In this document: piece by piece, positions 1 through 12,600 of the stretch
Numbering within the stretch: position 1 is the first letter of the stretch
How the letters are laid out: each line of letters opens with the position of its first letter
Origin: Ctenosaura bakeri
Lineage: Eukaryota; Chordata; Lepidosauria; Squamata; Iguanidae
NCBI GenBank assembly: GCA_948474755.1
Contig: CAOLHI010001295.1
Location: forward strand, 310,001 to 374,000
Length of the DNA: 64,000 nucleotides
Reading direction: 5' to 3'
Program-made: the position numbers and the translations under genes
The notes under the pieces: model-generated
What the model was told of the DNA's origin: nothing
The model's database searches: none
The model's input: only the letters and a program-made list of their open reading frames with translations

Positions 1-279
1 TGGGAGCGAGTCTTGTCTTCTGCTCTTAGGAAAAGTTTTAGAAGGCTCCTCTGATCTGCAGCAGGGACAGGCTGCTGAGCAGACCTCAAGCCCATTGCCT
101 AACCCATTTGCTGTTCCCCTCTGAGAAATGCACCCACAATTTGGGCTTGAGACAGATTGTCATGTGACCAGTAGGCAAATAGAGATGGAAGCGTTCAAAG
201 TTGTAAGGTTTCTGGATGAAGGTGTTATGTTACTGAACCAAGGGCAGTAAGTCAGTCATTAAAATATACAAGTCTTGAA

Positions 280-365
280 TTGAGTCAAGTAAGTGCATCA
301 CTTATTGCCGAGTCGAGTCCGAGTCGAGTCACTGGAGTGACTTAAGTCAGATTTGATTCCAAGTC
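280..365. repeat. Degenerate GAGTC-type short tandem repeat
   Basis: A cluster of GAGTC/AAGTC/GACTC pentamers lies here, with a partly inverted arrangement (GAGTC copies followed by GACT copies). It sits just left of where unit A homology begins at about 390. It may be the end of a transposon or a small satellite remnant. No family is assigned. Confidence 0.35.
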
Positions 366-721
366 AGTCGACTCTAGTCTAAATCACTGGTTTAGGGTGA
401 GAGATGTTCCTGCTTCAAGCTGATCAAGCAGGTATCCTGAATGTGCAGAAGTCAAGACAACAGATGACCACAGTGATTCTGTTTCCCCATGTACCATGCA
501 TCTGTTAGCAGTTTTTGTGTTCATTCAGTCCTCTGCACATATCCTGTGTGTGGAACCTGGGAAGTTACTTTTCATAAGAACAATTGGAATAACATGTTGA
601 AGCCATCCATAACTAAAGCCTCACCTAACACTGCTGACCTAGGGATGGCTTCAGTACCTTTCCATTACACTTGTTTGTCTTAAGAATAATATGCCAGGTG
701 CTGCAAAGTATACATAAGTGA

Positions 722-835
722 TATGACAACTCTGTGCCAGACAACTAACTGATGAAAAACCCATGCTGTTGCCCCCAAAGGTGGGGGATATGGAGCTCTT
801 CCAGCAATCCCAGTGTCTTCTTAGAAAGGCGGGGA
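722..835. repeat. Direct repeat, left copy, flanking the CR1
   Basis: This block of about 110 bp (containing ACAACTCTGTGCCAGACAAC) recurs in direct orientation at 2,549-2,655. Single copies occur at 36,717-36,820 in unit B and 58,440-58,490 in unit C. The pair brackets the CR1 at 1,085-2,530 and is far too long to be a normal CR1 TSD. Confidence 0.6.
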
Positions 836-1084
836 ATTAGAGCTCAAAGGACGCCTGTGAGGGGGTGTCCATGGGACATTTTGTCTGTGTATACCTGTGA
901 ATGCAGGACACCAGTTAAGAGTCAAAAAGAATGTTTTATTGGGGAAATTCACAAACACACACAATAAATCAAGGAGTCTCATGAGTCATACAAAGCTAGC
1001 AGAGGGAAAGGAAGGAAAGGTTGGATAGCAAAGAGATTTTGGGATAAAGCGGGTAATCATTACTTTTCCTGAAGCAGGAGATGG

Positions 1085-2530
1085 AGGAGAATAATTCTCA
1101 AGAGTTTCTGGAGAACAAGAGAAGTTCCAGCAGACTGGAAGAGGGCAAATCCCTATCATCAAAAAAAGGGGGGAAGGACCCAAAAATTACCACCCAGTCA
1201 GCCTGACACCAATACCAGTAAAGATCATAGAGAAGATCATTAAATTGACAGTCTGTAAGCACTTAGAAAGGAATGTCAACATGGATTTCTCAAAAGCAAG
1301 TTATGCCAGACTAATCTAATCTCTCTTTTTTTTTTTTTTAGAGTTACAAGCTGGGTAGATGAAGGGAATACTGTGGATGTAGTGTATCTTGATTTCAGTA
1401 AGGCCTTTGACAAGGTCCCCCATGATATTCTTACAGACAAGGTAATGTAATGTGGATTAGACAAAGCTACTGTTAGATGGATTTGTAATTTGTTGACCAG
1501 CCAAATGCAAAGGGTGCTCACCAATGGCTCCTCTTCATCCTGGAAAGAAGTGACTAGTGGAGTTCCACAGAGTTCTGTCCTGGGCCCACTGCTATTCAAC
1601 ATCTTTACCAATGTCTTGGATGAAGGAATAGAGGACATGCTCATCAAATTTGCAGATGACAGCAAATCAGGGGGGATAACTAATATCCCACAGGATAGGA
1701 TCAGAATTCAAAATGACCTTGACAGTTAGAGAAGTGGGCCAAAACTAATAAAATGAATTTTAAAAGGGAAAAATGTAGGGTATTACACTTAGGAAGAAAG
1801 AATGAAATACACAGATATAGAATGGGTGATACCTGGCTTGAAAACAATATGTGGGAAAGGGATCTAGGGGTCTTACTGGACCACAAGCTGAACATGAGTG
1901 AACAGTGTGATGTGGCAGCTAAAAAAAGCCAATACGATTCTGGGCTGCATCAATAGGAGTATAGTGTTGAGATCAAGGAAAGTAATAATAGCACTTTATT
2001 CTGCTTTGGTTAGACCTCACTTGGAATACTGTGAACAGTTCTGGGCACCACAGTTCAGGAAGGATATTGACAAGCTGGAATGTGTCCAGAGGAGGACCAC
2101 CAAAATAAAGGGTCTGGAAGCCATGCCCTGCGAGGAGAGGCTTAGGGAGCTAGGTATGTTTAGCCTGACAAAAAGAAGGTTAAGAGAAGACTTGATAGCC
2201 ATGTTGAAATATTTGAAGGGATGTCATGTCGAAGATGCAGCAAGCTTGTTTTTTGCTGCTCCAGAAACTAAGACACGGAGCAATGGATTCAAACTACAAG
2301 AAAAGAGATTTCACCTAAACATCAGGAAGAACTTCCTGACAGCCAGAGCCATTTGACAGTGAAATATGCTGCCTTGGAGTGTGGTGGAGTCACCTTCTTT
2401 GGAGGTTTTTAAGCAGAAGCTGGATGGTCATTTGCTGAGAGTGCTTTGAGTGTTTTTTCTTGCATGGCAGGGGGTTGGACTTGATGGCTACTGTAGTCTC
2501 TTCCAACTCTATGTTTCTATGATTCTATGA
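1085..2530 (+). mobile_element. CR1 LINE, 5'-truncated, degenerate
   Basis: This is a non-LTR retrotransposon of the CR1 clade. Broken reverse-transcriptase (RT) frames read in order: a KNYHPVSLTP-like block (about 1,180), YLDFSKAFDKVPHD (about 1,388-1,430), SGVPQ...LGPLLFNIF (about 1,555-1,610) and KFADD (about 1,647). These are followed by the CR1 C-terminal region (RPHLEYC, about 2,010-2,030; LRELGMFSL, about 2,140-2,165). The 3' end (about 2,470-2,530) has the typical CR1 tail, TTGGACTTGATGG then repeated ATTCTATGA-type octamers. Several stops and frameshifts, and a poly-T run at 1,327-1,340 inside the frame, show it is dead. It lies inside duplicated unit A and is absent from B and C. 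Confidence 0.9.
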
Positions 2531-2548
2531 GAAGGGTGGCTCAGATTG

Positions 2549-2655
2549 GCAGTGACAACTCTGTGCCAAACAACTAACTGATAAAGACGCCATGCCGTTA
2601 GTCCAAAATGTGGGGGACCTTGAGGTCCTCCAGCAGTGCCAGCATCTCCTTAGGA
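2549..2655. repeat. Direct repeat, right copy, flanking the CR1
   Basis: Second copy of the block at 722-835, about 80-85% identical by eye. It starts 18 bases after the CR1 tail. A local tandem duplication preceding the CR1 insertion, or an unequal exchange, would explain it. Confidence 0.55.
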
Positions 2656-3294
2656 TCATATTAAACCCTGAAGTTGGGCTCTCCGGCTAATCCTCATGAA
2701 CTTATGACCTGTCCAAGCTGAGATCATCTGTCTTAGCACAAAACTCCCAGCCAGATTCCTCTTCCACATGGCATTTAGCCATAAGTATATGATTTATATA
2801 TTTTGTGCCAATTAAACAATATTTAGCATCAATTATACTGTGTCTTGGATTGCGAGGTGTACGGCATGGTAACAATTCTCCCATGGTCTTCGTACATTCA
2901 GAATATCTCATTGTTAGGGATGATAGAAATGCAACTCAACTTGCACTGAAGATAAACATGTGTCTTCAAGGTAGAGTGTAAGAAAGAAAGAGACCTCCTC
3001 AGATTTCCCAGGTAGTCCTTATCAGCTCTGTCCTATACTGAGCTTCTTTTAGACCTGAGATTGATATAAATCAGGCTAGCTGATGTCCTTCCTCCTCTGA
3101 CCTCTTTACACTCTTTCTCCACCCTCCAAGAGGTTCCCTGTATCTCTAGCTTAATTAGAACAAGATTTCTCTGCTCTCTCAATGTCATTGACAGTTGGTA
3201 GTTCCAGTTAAACTGAAAAGGCGAATCCACACTAGATTTTAGTCCAGATTTTAAAGGTGCTATCCAGGGTACCAAACGTACTTGGATAAATACT

Positions 3295-3794
3295 GGCCCT
3301 TTCCGCACGAGGCAGTTAAAATGGGCCAAGGCATCCTGACATGGAGGTCATCCGCACCTTGGATCGGACTCGGTGCGGACTATTTAACTTAGTCCTGCAC
3401 CTTAGTCCAATCCAACCCACTCCCAAGTGGTCCTCCATCGTGCTAAATAAAGACCGAAAAATTCCGGTCTTTACATTTTCTGGAATGCGTCATTGTGTTC
3501 CTACTTACCTGTGCAGATGTGCAGGCTCGCACCAATGCAAGCCTGCGATCAGCGGAGGGTGGGTTGTGGTCGTGGCCAGCATCAGCGGTTGGTCCACTCC
3601 CACGAAGACACCGGAAGACACCATTTTGAGCCAGAGCAGTGCGGATCTACAAACCTCGCACTGCTCCGGTTTGCCCTGCACCAATGGAGGAGCCCTGCGG
3701 AAGGGCTCAAGGGAAAGTGTGCATTACTTCGGACCCAAGAAGAGCCAGCAAGTAACGGCATGGAGCAATTCACTCACCTCATGCGGAAAGGGCC
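3295..3794. mobile_element. Non-autonomous DNA transposon with GGCCCTTTCCGCA inverted termini
   Basis: This 500-bp element begins GGCCCTTTCCGCACGAGG and ends in its near-perfect inverted complement, an 18-bp TIR with one mismatch. The interior is GC- and CpG-rich relative to its surroundings. Units B (about 37,775) and C (about 58,895) carry the uninterrupted empty site AAATACAGTTCAG, so this is a clean insertion after or independent of duplication. No long TSD is visible. No transposase is encoded: overlapping ORFs here have no recognisable domain. The superfamily is open (PIF/Harbinger-like or other). It resembles the 483-bp element at 21,778-22,260. Confidence 0.8.
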
Positions 3795-6700
3795 TGTTCA
3801 GTATTTTGGACAGTTCCTTTAAGATAGAAGCCAAAACCAGGAGCTGACACTTTGCCCCGGTGGCATCAAAGATACCAACTGGCACCTCTCACTGTACTTC
3901 CTTTCATAAATTTTGCTTTCAAATCTTCAGGGGTAGCCTGACTGTTCTAATATTTCAAGGGGCTAAATATTCAATATGAAGCTGATAGCTTGCACTGCAA
4001 ACCTTTATGTCATGTCAAGATGGCTGTTAGCCACACATGAATCCAGATCTCCCCGAGCTAGGTCCAGCACACTAACCACTATACAACACCATCACTCCAA
4101 ACCAAAAATGACTGGGAATGTTTCTGCAAATTACTGACAGTTTTCTTTTGGCACCATTTGAAGTTTGCTTCATTGTTTTTCCAGTCATAAGAGTAGCATT
4201 GCTAACTTTTCTCTCTTCCCCCTACACATACATTCGCAGTATTCAGAAAGTATTACATCAACTTTGTTTTTGTCTCTTATCTCATTAAAGCACCCCCTCA
4301 CTACTTCAGCCCCCAGGAGTACTTTAGAAAGGCTCAAAGGGCCTTTGGGACTTAGCTACATTCGGATGTACAACGTCTAGTTTGCTTTTGCTGGTTCAAT
4401 CTAGTTCCGTGGAAATGCCATGGTTCTTTGACAGACAACTTCTTGGCAACTTTCAGTAGTACCTTAGAGAGCAATAGTTCTGTCCTCCCCATCCCCCTGG
4501 AAAATGCCCATAAAAACAAATATTCTACAGCTGAACCAACAAGTATCTTTGGTGCTGGCTACACTGTGAGGGGATGTCTGCAGACATCAAGGGATGCAAT
4601 GCTGAGGCTGAAAGGGACACAGACCCAGGGCTGAACTACACCCGCTAACAAGGTTAGGAGCTGAAGGGTGCAGGTTCAATTTCTTTTCTTTCACATTTCA
4701 GGCTAACTGCTATCTAACCATCTGTAAACATCTGACATTTCAATATGTCTCTTCTCTCCTTTTTCCTGTTCCTGGCTGTTCCTTCTTTCCCTCTCCCTAT
4801 TTTGGGTCCCCTACGCCTCATTAAATATTTCTTTACCTACAATGCTGTATTGGACTTTTTTTCCTCTGATTTTTTTCCTGTCCATATGCAAAGCCCAGAT
4901 GTTTGATTTGATCTGAGGCTACAATTGTCTTACACAGCAATCCTTTACACATCTGATCAGAAGTAAGCCCCACTGAGTTCCATAGGACTTACTCAAAACT
5001 GAGTACTTGGAACTTACTTGGAACCGAATGGAGATGAAGGGCTTAGGAATACAAGCGCAGCACAGTCCCACTTATTTTTCTGATCAAGGGGGTCATTTTT
5101 TCTTGCACTCTTTCTTCTTTTTTCAACACCTTTTGTGTTGAGGAATGAAAGCATTGCCTCCCTAAATAAGAGTACTGCCCACAAATGAATTTTACCTTCA
5201 GTCCTCAAATCCCTAGTATTGTAGTAATTTAGAACTTCAACTGATATTCAAGACATACATTTTAAGCAATCAATAAAAAGGGACAGGCAGAATTACCAAG
5301 AGAATGAGAGCACAGCGAATGTAACCGTCAGTGTCTCATTCTCTGCAGAGCTAGAAAACAGGGGTTTGAAAAAAAAAATCTTATTTTGGGGCAGTGCACT
5401 CCTTTTGCCTTCCCTCTACCTACACCACTGCCTTCCTGCCTTGCCTCTCTCCTTCTGCTTCCCTTTGCCTACTTCTTGATTTTTGTTTATTTCCCACTCT
5501 TTTTTCTTCTTTCTAGAGATTGTCTCTCCAGCCCACCAACCGTTCTCTTTACGCTATGCAAATCTAACATTCTGTAACTTTTATACTAGAGACATCCATC
5601 CAGCTTTTGCAGTAGAGTTGGTTCATTGAGAACTACACTGATCCAGACTCACATATTAGCTCCCTGCTCCCTGAAACAAAGATTGTGGACTCCTGACAGA
5701 ACAAGGGGCAGAGCTATGATATCACGGAGGTCCTGACGATGCCCTTTCTCAACACAACAGAACAGATCAGATCAGGAGGACGAAAAGGTAACCCCACCCA
5801 GACAGAGGACTAGAAGCTTTAGGAAAGAAGATTGTAGGATGTGGCATCTCAAGAAGGAAAGAGTAATATAGGGTTAAATTAACTGAAATGTAACACAAAG
5901 AGAAGATATAAAATATTTAATATACAGGGGGCCCTCCTTTGGTCTGGGGAGAAAAGCTGTTCTCTTGATAGAAGTGTAGAATTTGTTCTTTCCTGAAGTT
6001 TCTAGTCCTCACAATTTGAATACTGTTACATACTATTTGAACTCTGTATGAAAACGCTTGGGAGTACATTTGGTGCAAACGAATAGCAGGAGAGATCAGT
6101 GTTGAGTGTCTGCAGGTTCTCCATTCAAAGCTGCTAAAGCTTCCTCCAGGTGCTTTTCCCTAACTTCACAATCTTCCCTAGAGTCATCATCCCAATATGT
6201 AGATGGTACTCAAAAATACAGGTACTGGCAATAGATGTGTATCATTTAGCTGATGTTCTTGTTTTGTTTCCAGTCCTTTCATAACCTTTCCAAGACTGGA
6301 TTTGTTTTTTTGAATAACATATCATTGCAACACCCTGATATTTTCAGTGAGCTTTATAAGCTGACCTCTAAATCTCTCAAAACCTTGAAAACAGAGATAT
6401 CAAATGAAGAGACTTTGCTGCAATATATTCTTGTGCTGAATCAAATATTCTATTTTATTTCCCTGTTTAGAGGATAGATGACTCTTAGAGGTATTCAGAG
6501 AATATTTGCCATTTTACTGTTCTCAATAGTTTGCTGTCATGAGCAGTAATGCTGCTCACTCCATACTATGGGTCATTTATTGCAGACTTTGAATGGGTTA
6601 TTATGGGTACATTTTTTTAGATCAGTGGCCACAGTATTTGGTGAATTCCAGGAGCTGAACGTCAAAAATGTAACTTTTCCAGCTCCTGGAAAATATCCAG

Positions 6701-8230
6701 CCTCTGATTTTCTGCTTCCTATTTCTTAACTACCATGCCAAAAGGATCAGTCCACTTACTTCATGAATGCTCACATTTCTTGCAAATCTCTAGAGAACTT
6801 TGACAGAAATTCTGTGGAAAAATAACTGCCTAGATGTGTGTTGTTGACACTCGGTGCAAAACTGCTCTGCCAACCTGTTTATTTCAGAAATGATAAATCT
6901 CACATACCTCACTCACATGCTTAAGAACAAAACTATGTGTTTTTTCTTCTAACTCGGTGAGATATCTTTTGCCCCTTTTAGTGAGAGAGCTTGCTTTTCC
7001 CAGAACAATTTTTTGCACCAAGTGTAAAATACTGCAAAATTGCAACAGCTATCCCGAACTATGATGCTTGCCATGTGAACTTTTATAAATTAGAAGCACT
7101 GGAAGGCTTGTCATATTTTTCATCAATTAACCATTCCTTTTGTGCACTGCTGTGCAAAGAAGAAAGGTATTTTTGCATGAAATTATAGATGCTTTGATTT
7201 AAAAAAAAATCTCCTTATCCCTTGTTTGTTCACTTGAGCTGAGAACTCTCAGCATCGCTGCCAATTTCTTGGTTGACTACCTCGACATGTTCTGATCACT
7301 CTTCTCATCAGGAATAAGATATTTTGTGAATATTCTTCAGATTTCTTGTTTATTCCCACTACAACTGCAAGTACATTAATTTGAGTTTAAGCTCCTTTTA
7401 GGTTAGTGGGATTTGCTTCAGAACAAACCAGTTGCGTAAGGATAGGGGAGGAGATGGGGGCAGTTCACTCCTGGTGGCAATTATTTTGAGGCATCCCAGC
7501 ACCTGGCTTGCCCTCCCCGACATGCTGTAGCCCCACTCTGTCCTGCCCATTGTAGTCCTGCCCTATGCACTGTAGCCATGCCCCAAAGTGCCATAGCCAT
7601 GCTCCCTCCTGTCTCCCCTCCACACACTTCAAGCTCCGCCACTGGAATAAACACAAGTAACATCCAATGATGGCCTATGAAATCCAGATCTAAAAGAGGA
7701 GAGGAGAGTCAATAACTGTATATAAAAGGAAATTTCGTGCAAGCCACACTTGTTGAAATTCCCCCTTTTGAACAACTGTTAAATGATGAGGAGCCCTGTC
7801 CTCTTTTTCACCTATTCACTCTTTTCACAGTGTTTTGTGACTTTGGGATGCTGAGGACATTTCTGTGAGGGGGACAAGTCCCCCACAATTTCCCCCTTTC
7901 TGAAGCCTTCTTCCACTGTGTTGACTTCAGAAGGTCACATGTGATGAGACATGAATGCTCAATTGCTATACAGCAATAAGCTGCCTTTTATGAATTCATA
8001 GGGGAGGTTTGTGGAAAGAAGGAAGGAGAAAGGATAGTATTCTTTCTTTCTGAAACTTCACTGAAACTTCACTGTAAAGAGCAAGGATGGGTGTTTTATA
8101 GCATCTTGGTACACATCCACCCATACTCTGGTCTCTATCTCCTGGGTACAAGATGATATTAGGGATTTGCATTCTCCAGTTCCTTTCCACCATACCCTTT
8201 TACAGCCAATAGTCCTTCTTTACTACTAAA
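3795..8230. other. Non-coding head of unit A
   Basis: About 4.4 kb without a supported gene. Most of it is homologous to 37,785-40,990 (unit B) and 58,910-61,041 (unit C). All ORFs are short and not conserved between copies. A small hairpin of about 46 bp lies at 6,648-6,693 (CCAGGAGCTG and its complement). A C-rich segment at about 7,440-7,640 resembles one at 49,265-49,400. No RNA gene or regulatory element is recognised. Confidence 0.6.
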
Positions 8231-8232
8231 AT

Positions 8233-8464
8233 CCTGGTGGCGCAGTGGTTAAATGCCAGTACTGCAAGCCAGAAAGTTGTAAGTTCGATCCTACCCAGCT
8301 CCAGGGTTGACTCAGCCTCCCATCCTTTCGCAGGTCGGTAAAATGAGTACCCAGCTTGTTGGGGGCATGTATAGAAATGTTTCAAAATACATGCTATTTG
8401 TAAGTTGTTCGTCGCCTCGATCCATATGGAGAGGCGGGATATAAATAAATAAATAAATAAATAT
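8233..8464 (+). mobile_element. tRNA-derived SINE with TAAA-repeat tail
   Basis: This is a short interspersed element with RNA polymerase III boxes: a TGGCGCAGTGG A-box at 8,237-8,247 and an AGTTCGATCC B-box near 8,282. The body contains TTGGGGGCATGTATAG and a GGAGAGGCGGGATATAAA 3' region, ending in (AAAT)n. A second copy of the same family lies at 18,662-18,896, about 90% identical by eye. The family name is not known to me. The 3' GGCGGGATATAAATAAA motif is common in reptile SINEs. Confidence 0.85.
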
Positions 8465-8470
8465 TAAAAA

Positions 8471-9599
8471 AAAAACTTACACCCCGAACATGCCATTTTT
8501 AATGTAGGTCAATGTATATGTTCCATCCTTGCCAGGCTGGTACACGTGAATATATTTATATCAGGCAGAAATGTAACTACAGAGAAGGGGAAATGAGGGC
8601 ATTGCTCCCAAGTAAGAATTCTACTCCCTCTCTTCAAATTTTTCATAAGTCCCCAAATTTCTACTACTGCAGAGAGTGAGACAGTGGGAACACTCCATAC
8701 CTCATACTCTTATATTTGCTGTGTTCACATTCCCTTGGTATCTTTGCCTGCCTCTTTTCTTGGGACGCTCTAACTGTATTTTCTAAATGCTCAACCAAAG
8801 GCTTAAGTTACCACAATGCTAGAAATTGAGGGACTGAAGGAAAGTCTTATTTTGTGGAGCAGAATTTTATTGAGAGGCAATGCTCTCATTTCCCCAAGTC
8901 CCCAAAGCCACACCCAGAATTCAGATTTTAGTCAATCTCCCTCCCCCCGTACAAGAAATGAGAGGGCCAATATGGTGCTACGTGTGCTGTAGAAAGCAAT
9001 AGACAGCCTCACAGAAACATGGACTCAGGATGCTGTGGCACTGTCCCTAAGTTGTGACAGCACTTGAAACAGGCCAGTATTCACAGAATGGTGAAAGTCA
9101 TAAAATCTGGTGGTGAAAAACAGTGCTTTCTTTAAAAAAAAAATATTATGCGTTATAAAGAATTACAAATAGAGCTATTGTCAATTGACTGTATAAAATA
9201 AATGAAACCACAAAGAAAACTGAAAAAACAATATAAAGTAACCTTATCAGAACATGAATTATCTGAAATCCGAACTTACTCAAAGAGGTGCCAATATTTC
9301 CAAAGTGATCCAATAACTGAAGATTTATATACATGTACTCATACATTTGTTTACATGCCCTCCGTTTCCTATTAACCTGGTTATGTAAGTACTTCCAGCT
9401 TTCTTTTGTGGGTTTGATTCATAAGATAAATAAGGTAATGTCACCTCTATTTCTATATCAATGAAATTTTTAACGAATTATCAAATTATATAAACAACTG
9501 TAATCGGCTGATCTATTACTAGTATTCTTCCAAATACTGTTCTGACTATATGATCCCAGCAAAGTTCAGTCCGTTTGCTATATGTGCTGTGGACCTAAG
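8471..9599. other. Non-coding, right edge of head A
   Basis: No gene seen. Positions 8,500-9,120 match 41,090-41,890 in unit B, and 9,531-9,580 may match 41,982-42,026. Between them is an AT-rich insertion of about 380 bp (about 9,150-9,530) without recognised coding content, possibly the 3' region of an L1. Confidence 0.5.
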
Positions 9600-9605
9600 A
9601 AAGAT

Positions 9606-12600
9606 TTAAAAAAAACAACCATTTATTCCTATTCTATAAAGACAACTGTGTTTTACCTTAATACTCATATTATCAAATTTATGTCTTTTCTGTTCGCGTT
9701 TGCAAATATAATAAAAGCGGAATCCATTCGGCCTCACACTTTTCTTTGGATTGTTTTTTTCAATATTCTGGTTAAAAATATCACAATTTTTCATGTCAAG
9801 CAGTTTTACTATCCAGTCATCTAGACTGGGTACATTGTCAGTTTTCCAGTGCTTTGCATAAATGATCCTTGCCGAAGTTATCATGTAAAGAATACTCCGC
9901 CACTGTTTTTTTATCACATTCCAGTCACTTTTAGGCAATATGTTTAATAAGAAAAGTTCAGGGGAGAATGGGAGATAGATGTTTAAGATTTCACATATTG
10001 TTTTATGGACGGTCTTCCAGTAAGTTTTTGCTTGTGGACATGTCCACCACATGTGGAAAAAAGTCTCTTCTATTTCATGACATTTCCAGCAGTTATTGCT
10101 TTGTGTTTTATACATTTTCTGTAATTTAGAAGGGCTAAGATACCACCTATAAAACATTTTTAAATAATTTTCCTTTACGTCTTGCAATTATGTGAATTTT
10201 TGGGTACTATGCCAACTCTTTTCCCAGTCTTGTAATTGAATTTCTTTCCTTAAGTTCTGTGCCCATTTGACCATCACTTCTTTAATAGTTTCAGATTCAA
10301 GATCATGGTCCAAAATGAATTTATAAAGCTGTGAGGTTAAGTGGACAGGTTTTTCAAACATGACTGTTTTGCATTCATTCTTGTCATGTACCTCATAAAT
10401 CCTTCCAATTTAAGATCCATCTTATATATCTCTTTTAGTTGCATATACAGAAACCATTGACTGGGAAAGCCTTCTCTTTCTAATTCCTCTCAGGATTTTA
10501 ATTTAAAATTTTCTTCTTCAATCAGGATATCTTTGTAATGGATCCATTTCTCATGTTGAACTTTCCATCTCCATTTCCATTTCCATTAGGGTAATCTTTT
10601 ATAAATCTTATTTTTAAACTTTACCCAGATGTATAAAAGGGATTTCCTGACATAGTGATTAAGAAAGTCTTTATCAATCTTAGCTTTCCCATACCAAAGG
10701 TAGACGTGCCACCCAAATCTTATACTGGAACCTTCTAACTGTAGGCTCCTAGCATTCTGTAAAATGAGCCAATCTGCAATCCAAATAAGCCCGTTAGCAT
10801 AATAATATATTTTAAGATTGGGTGGGCCACATACTTCTCTCTCTTTTTTCTCTGTCAGCAATTTCCACTTTATTCTGGGTTTCTTCCCTTTCCAGATAAA
10901 GTTTGATAAATTTTTCTGCCATGTAGTCAAAAATTTTTCATTATGAATGACAGAAATGTTTTGGAAAAAATAGTTTAATTTTGGAAGAATATTCATCTTA
11001 ATAGTAGCAATTCTTCCTGATAAAGACAAATTCAATTTAGACCAATTCTATAAATTTTTTTAAATCTCAGTCTACAATTTCTTATAGTTATTTTCAAAAA
11101 GTTCATTATTATGTTTGGTGATCCAAATTCCTAAGTATTTGATTTTCTTCTCCAAGTTAAAGCCTGAACGTTTGATCAAGTCTTGGTTTTCATTATCTCT
11201 CATATTTTTTGTCAGTATTTTGGTTTTATGCTTGTTGATCTTTAACCCAGCAACCCCCCTAAAGATGTTTAACTTATGGATCAACTTCTCCATGCTGTGC
11301 CCTGTTTCTTCAAGAGAGATGATGAAATCATCAGCATAGGGTTTTAGTTTATGTTCATAGTCTTTTATCTTGATGCCCTTAATTTGTGAGTCTGATCTGA
11401 TGTCTGAAGCCAGAATTTCAAGTATTGTTATAAATAATAAGGGAGAGATAGGGCAACCTTGTTGTGTTCCTTTTTCTATTTTAAAAGGTCTTGTTAACTT
11501 GCCATTAATTATTAGTTGGGCAGTTTGAGCATTATAAATCTCATCAATCCTATTAGTAAAGTTTTGACTGCAATCCATCCTATGTAGCATTTCCAACATG
11601 AAGTCCCAATTAACATTGTCGAAAGCTTTTGCAAAATCTATGAAGATCAGAGCTAATTTCCACTTATTATTTTTATCAAAGTGTTCAATCATGTTTATTA
11701 CAGATCTTATATCAGGGCTTTCCAAACGGTGTGCTGCAACATGTTAGTGCGTCACCTGAAATGTGTAGGTATGCTGTCTTGTCACCTACAATCTTGAAAA
11801 TGTATGTTATTATTTATAAATCATATATTTTCAAAATATATATGAAAGGTCTTCATGAGATATGTTGTATCTCCATACATTTTGTTATTACAATTTATGT
11901 ATGTGTCTGTATCTCTTATAAGGGGTTAGTTTAACCTCTGGTTTGCTAGTAAAACTGAATTACCGTGTTGTAAAATGATGCATGTCTAAAAAGTGTATCA
12001 CCAACATGAAAAGTTTGGAAAGATCTGTCTTATATTATTTCTTTACTGCCTTTTCGGGAAAAAGCCATTCCAATTTTCATGAATAATTGAAAATAGGGTT
12101 CGTTTTAGTCTGTCAGCCAGAATGGATGCAAAAATCTTATAGTGTGATGGGTCTATAATTTCCAGCATCCATAATATCTTTTCGCTCCTCAGGGCTTAGC
12201 GTAATATTTGTCTGACTCCAGGATTGTGGTATCCCATTCCTCATTATTTTGTTAAATGTAGCCTGCAATGGAAGTATAAGATCATCTTTGAAAAATTTGT
12301 AATATTTGCCAGGGAATCCATCTGGTCCTGGAGCTTTGTTACTCTTCAGGGTTTTTTTTTTATTGTTTCCAAGATTTCCATCACCGTTATTGGAGAGTTC
12401 AAGATATTACTCTCTTCATTGGTCAGTTTTGTGATATTTTGATTATCCAAATATTTATGGATATGCTCACGCTTACCTCAGATAAGTTTGTGGCTTTAAA
12501 TATACTGCAGTAATATTAATAGAAAACTTTCTTAATCAAGACCTGTACTGAAATGACTTTATCACCTTGTCAGGCCACCAGAATAAATTTATGTGCATAA

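Larger units (their letters stand above)
1..1084. other. Non-coding sequence, unit A left edge
   Basis: No gene is supported here. Positions 390-1,015 are homologous to 36,070-37,020 and partly to 58,140-58,480. Short ORFs at 489-683 and 752-967 are not conserved in frame in the paralogous copies and are treated as chance. A stretch at 722-835 is repeated at 2,549-2,655. Confidence 0.6.

Noticed and set aside
8237..8290. Functional tRNA gene
   Set aside because: The A- and B-box-like motifs belong to a SINE with a 3' body and (AAAT)n tail. The second copy at 18,662 confirms a dispersed repeat.
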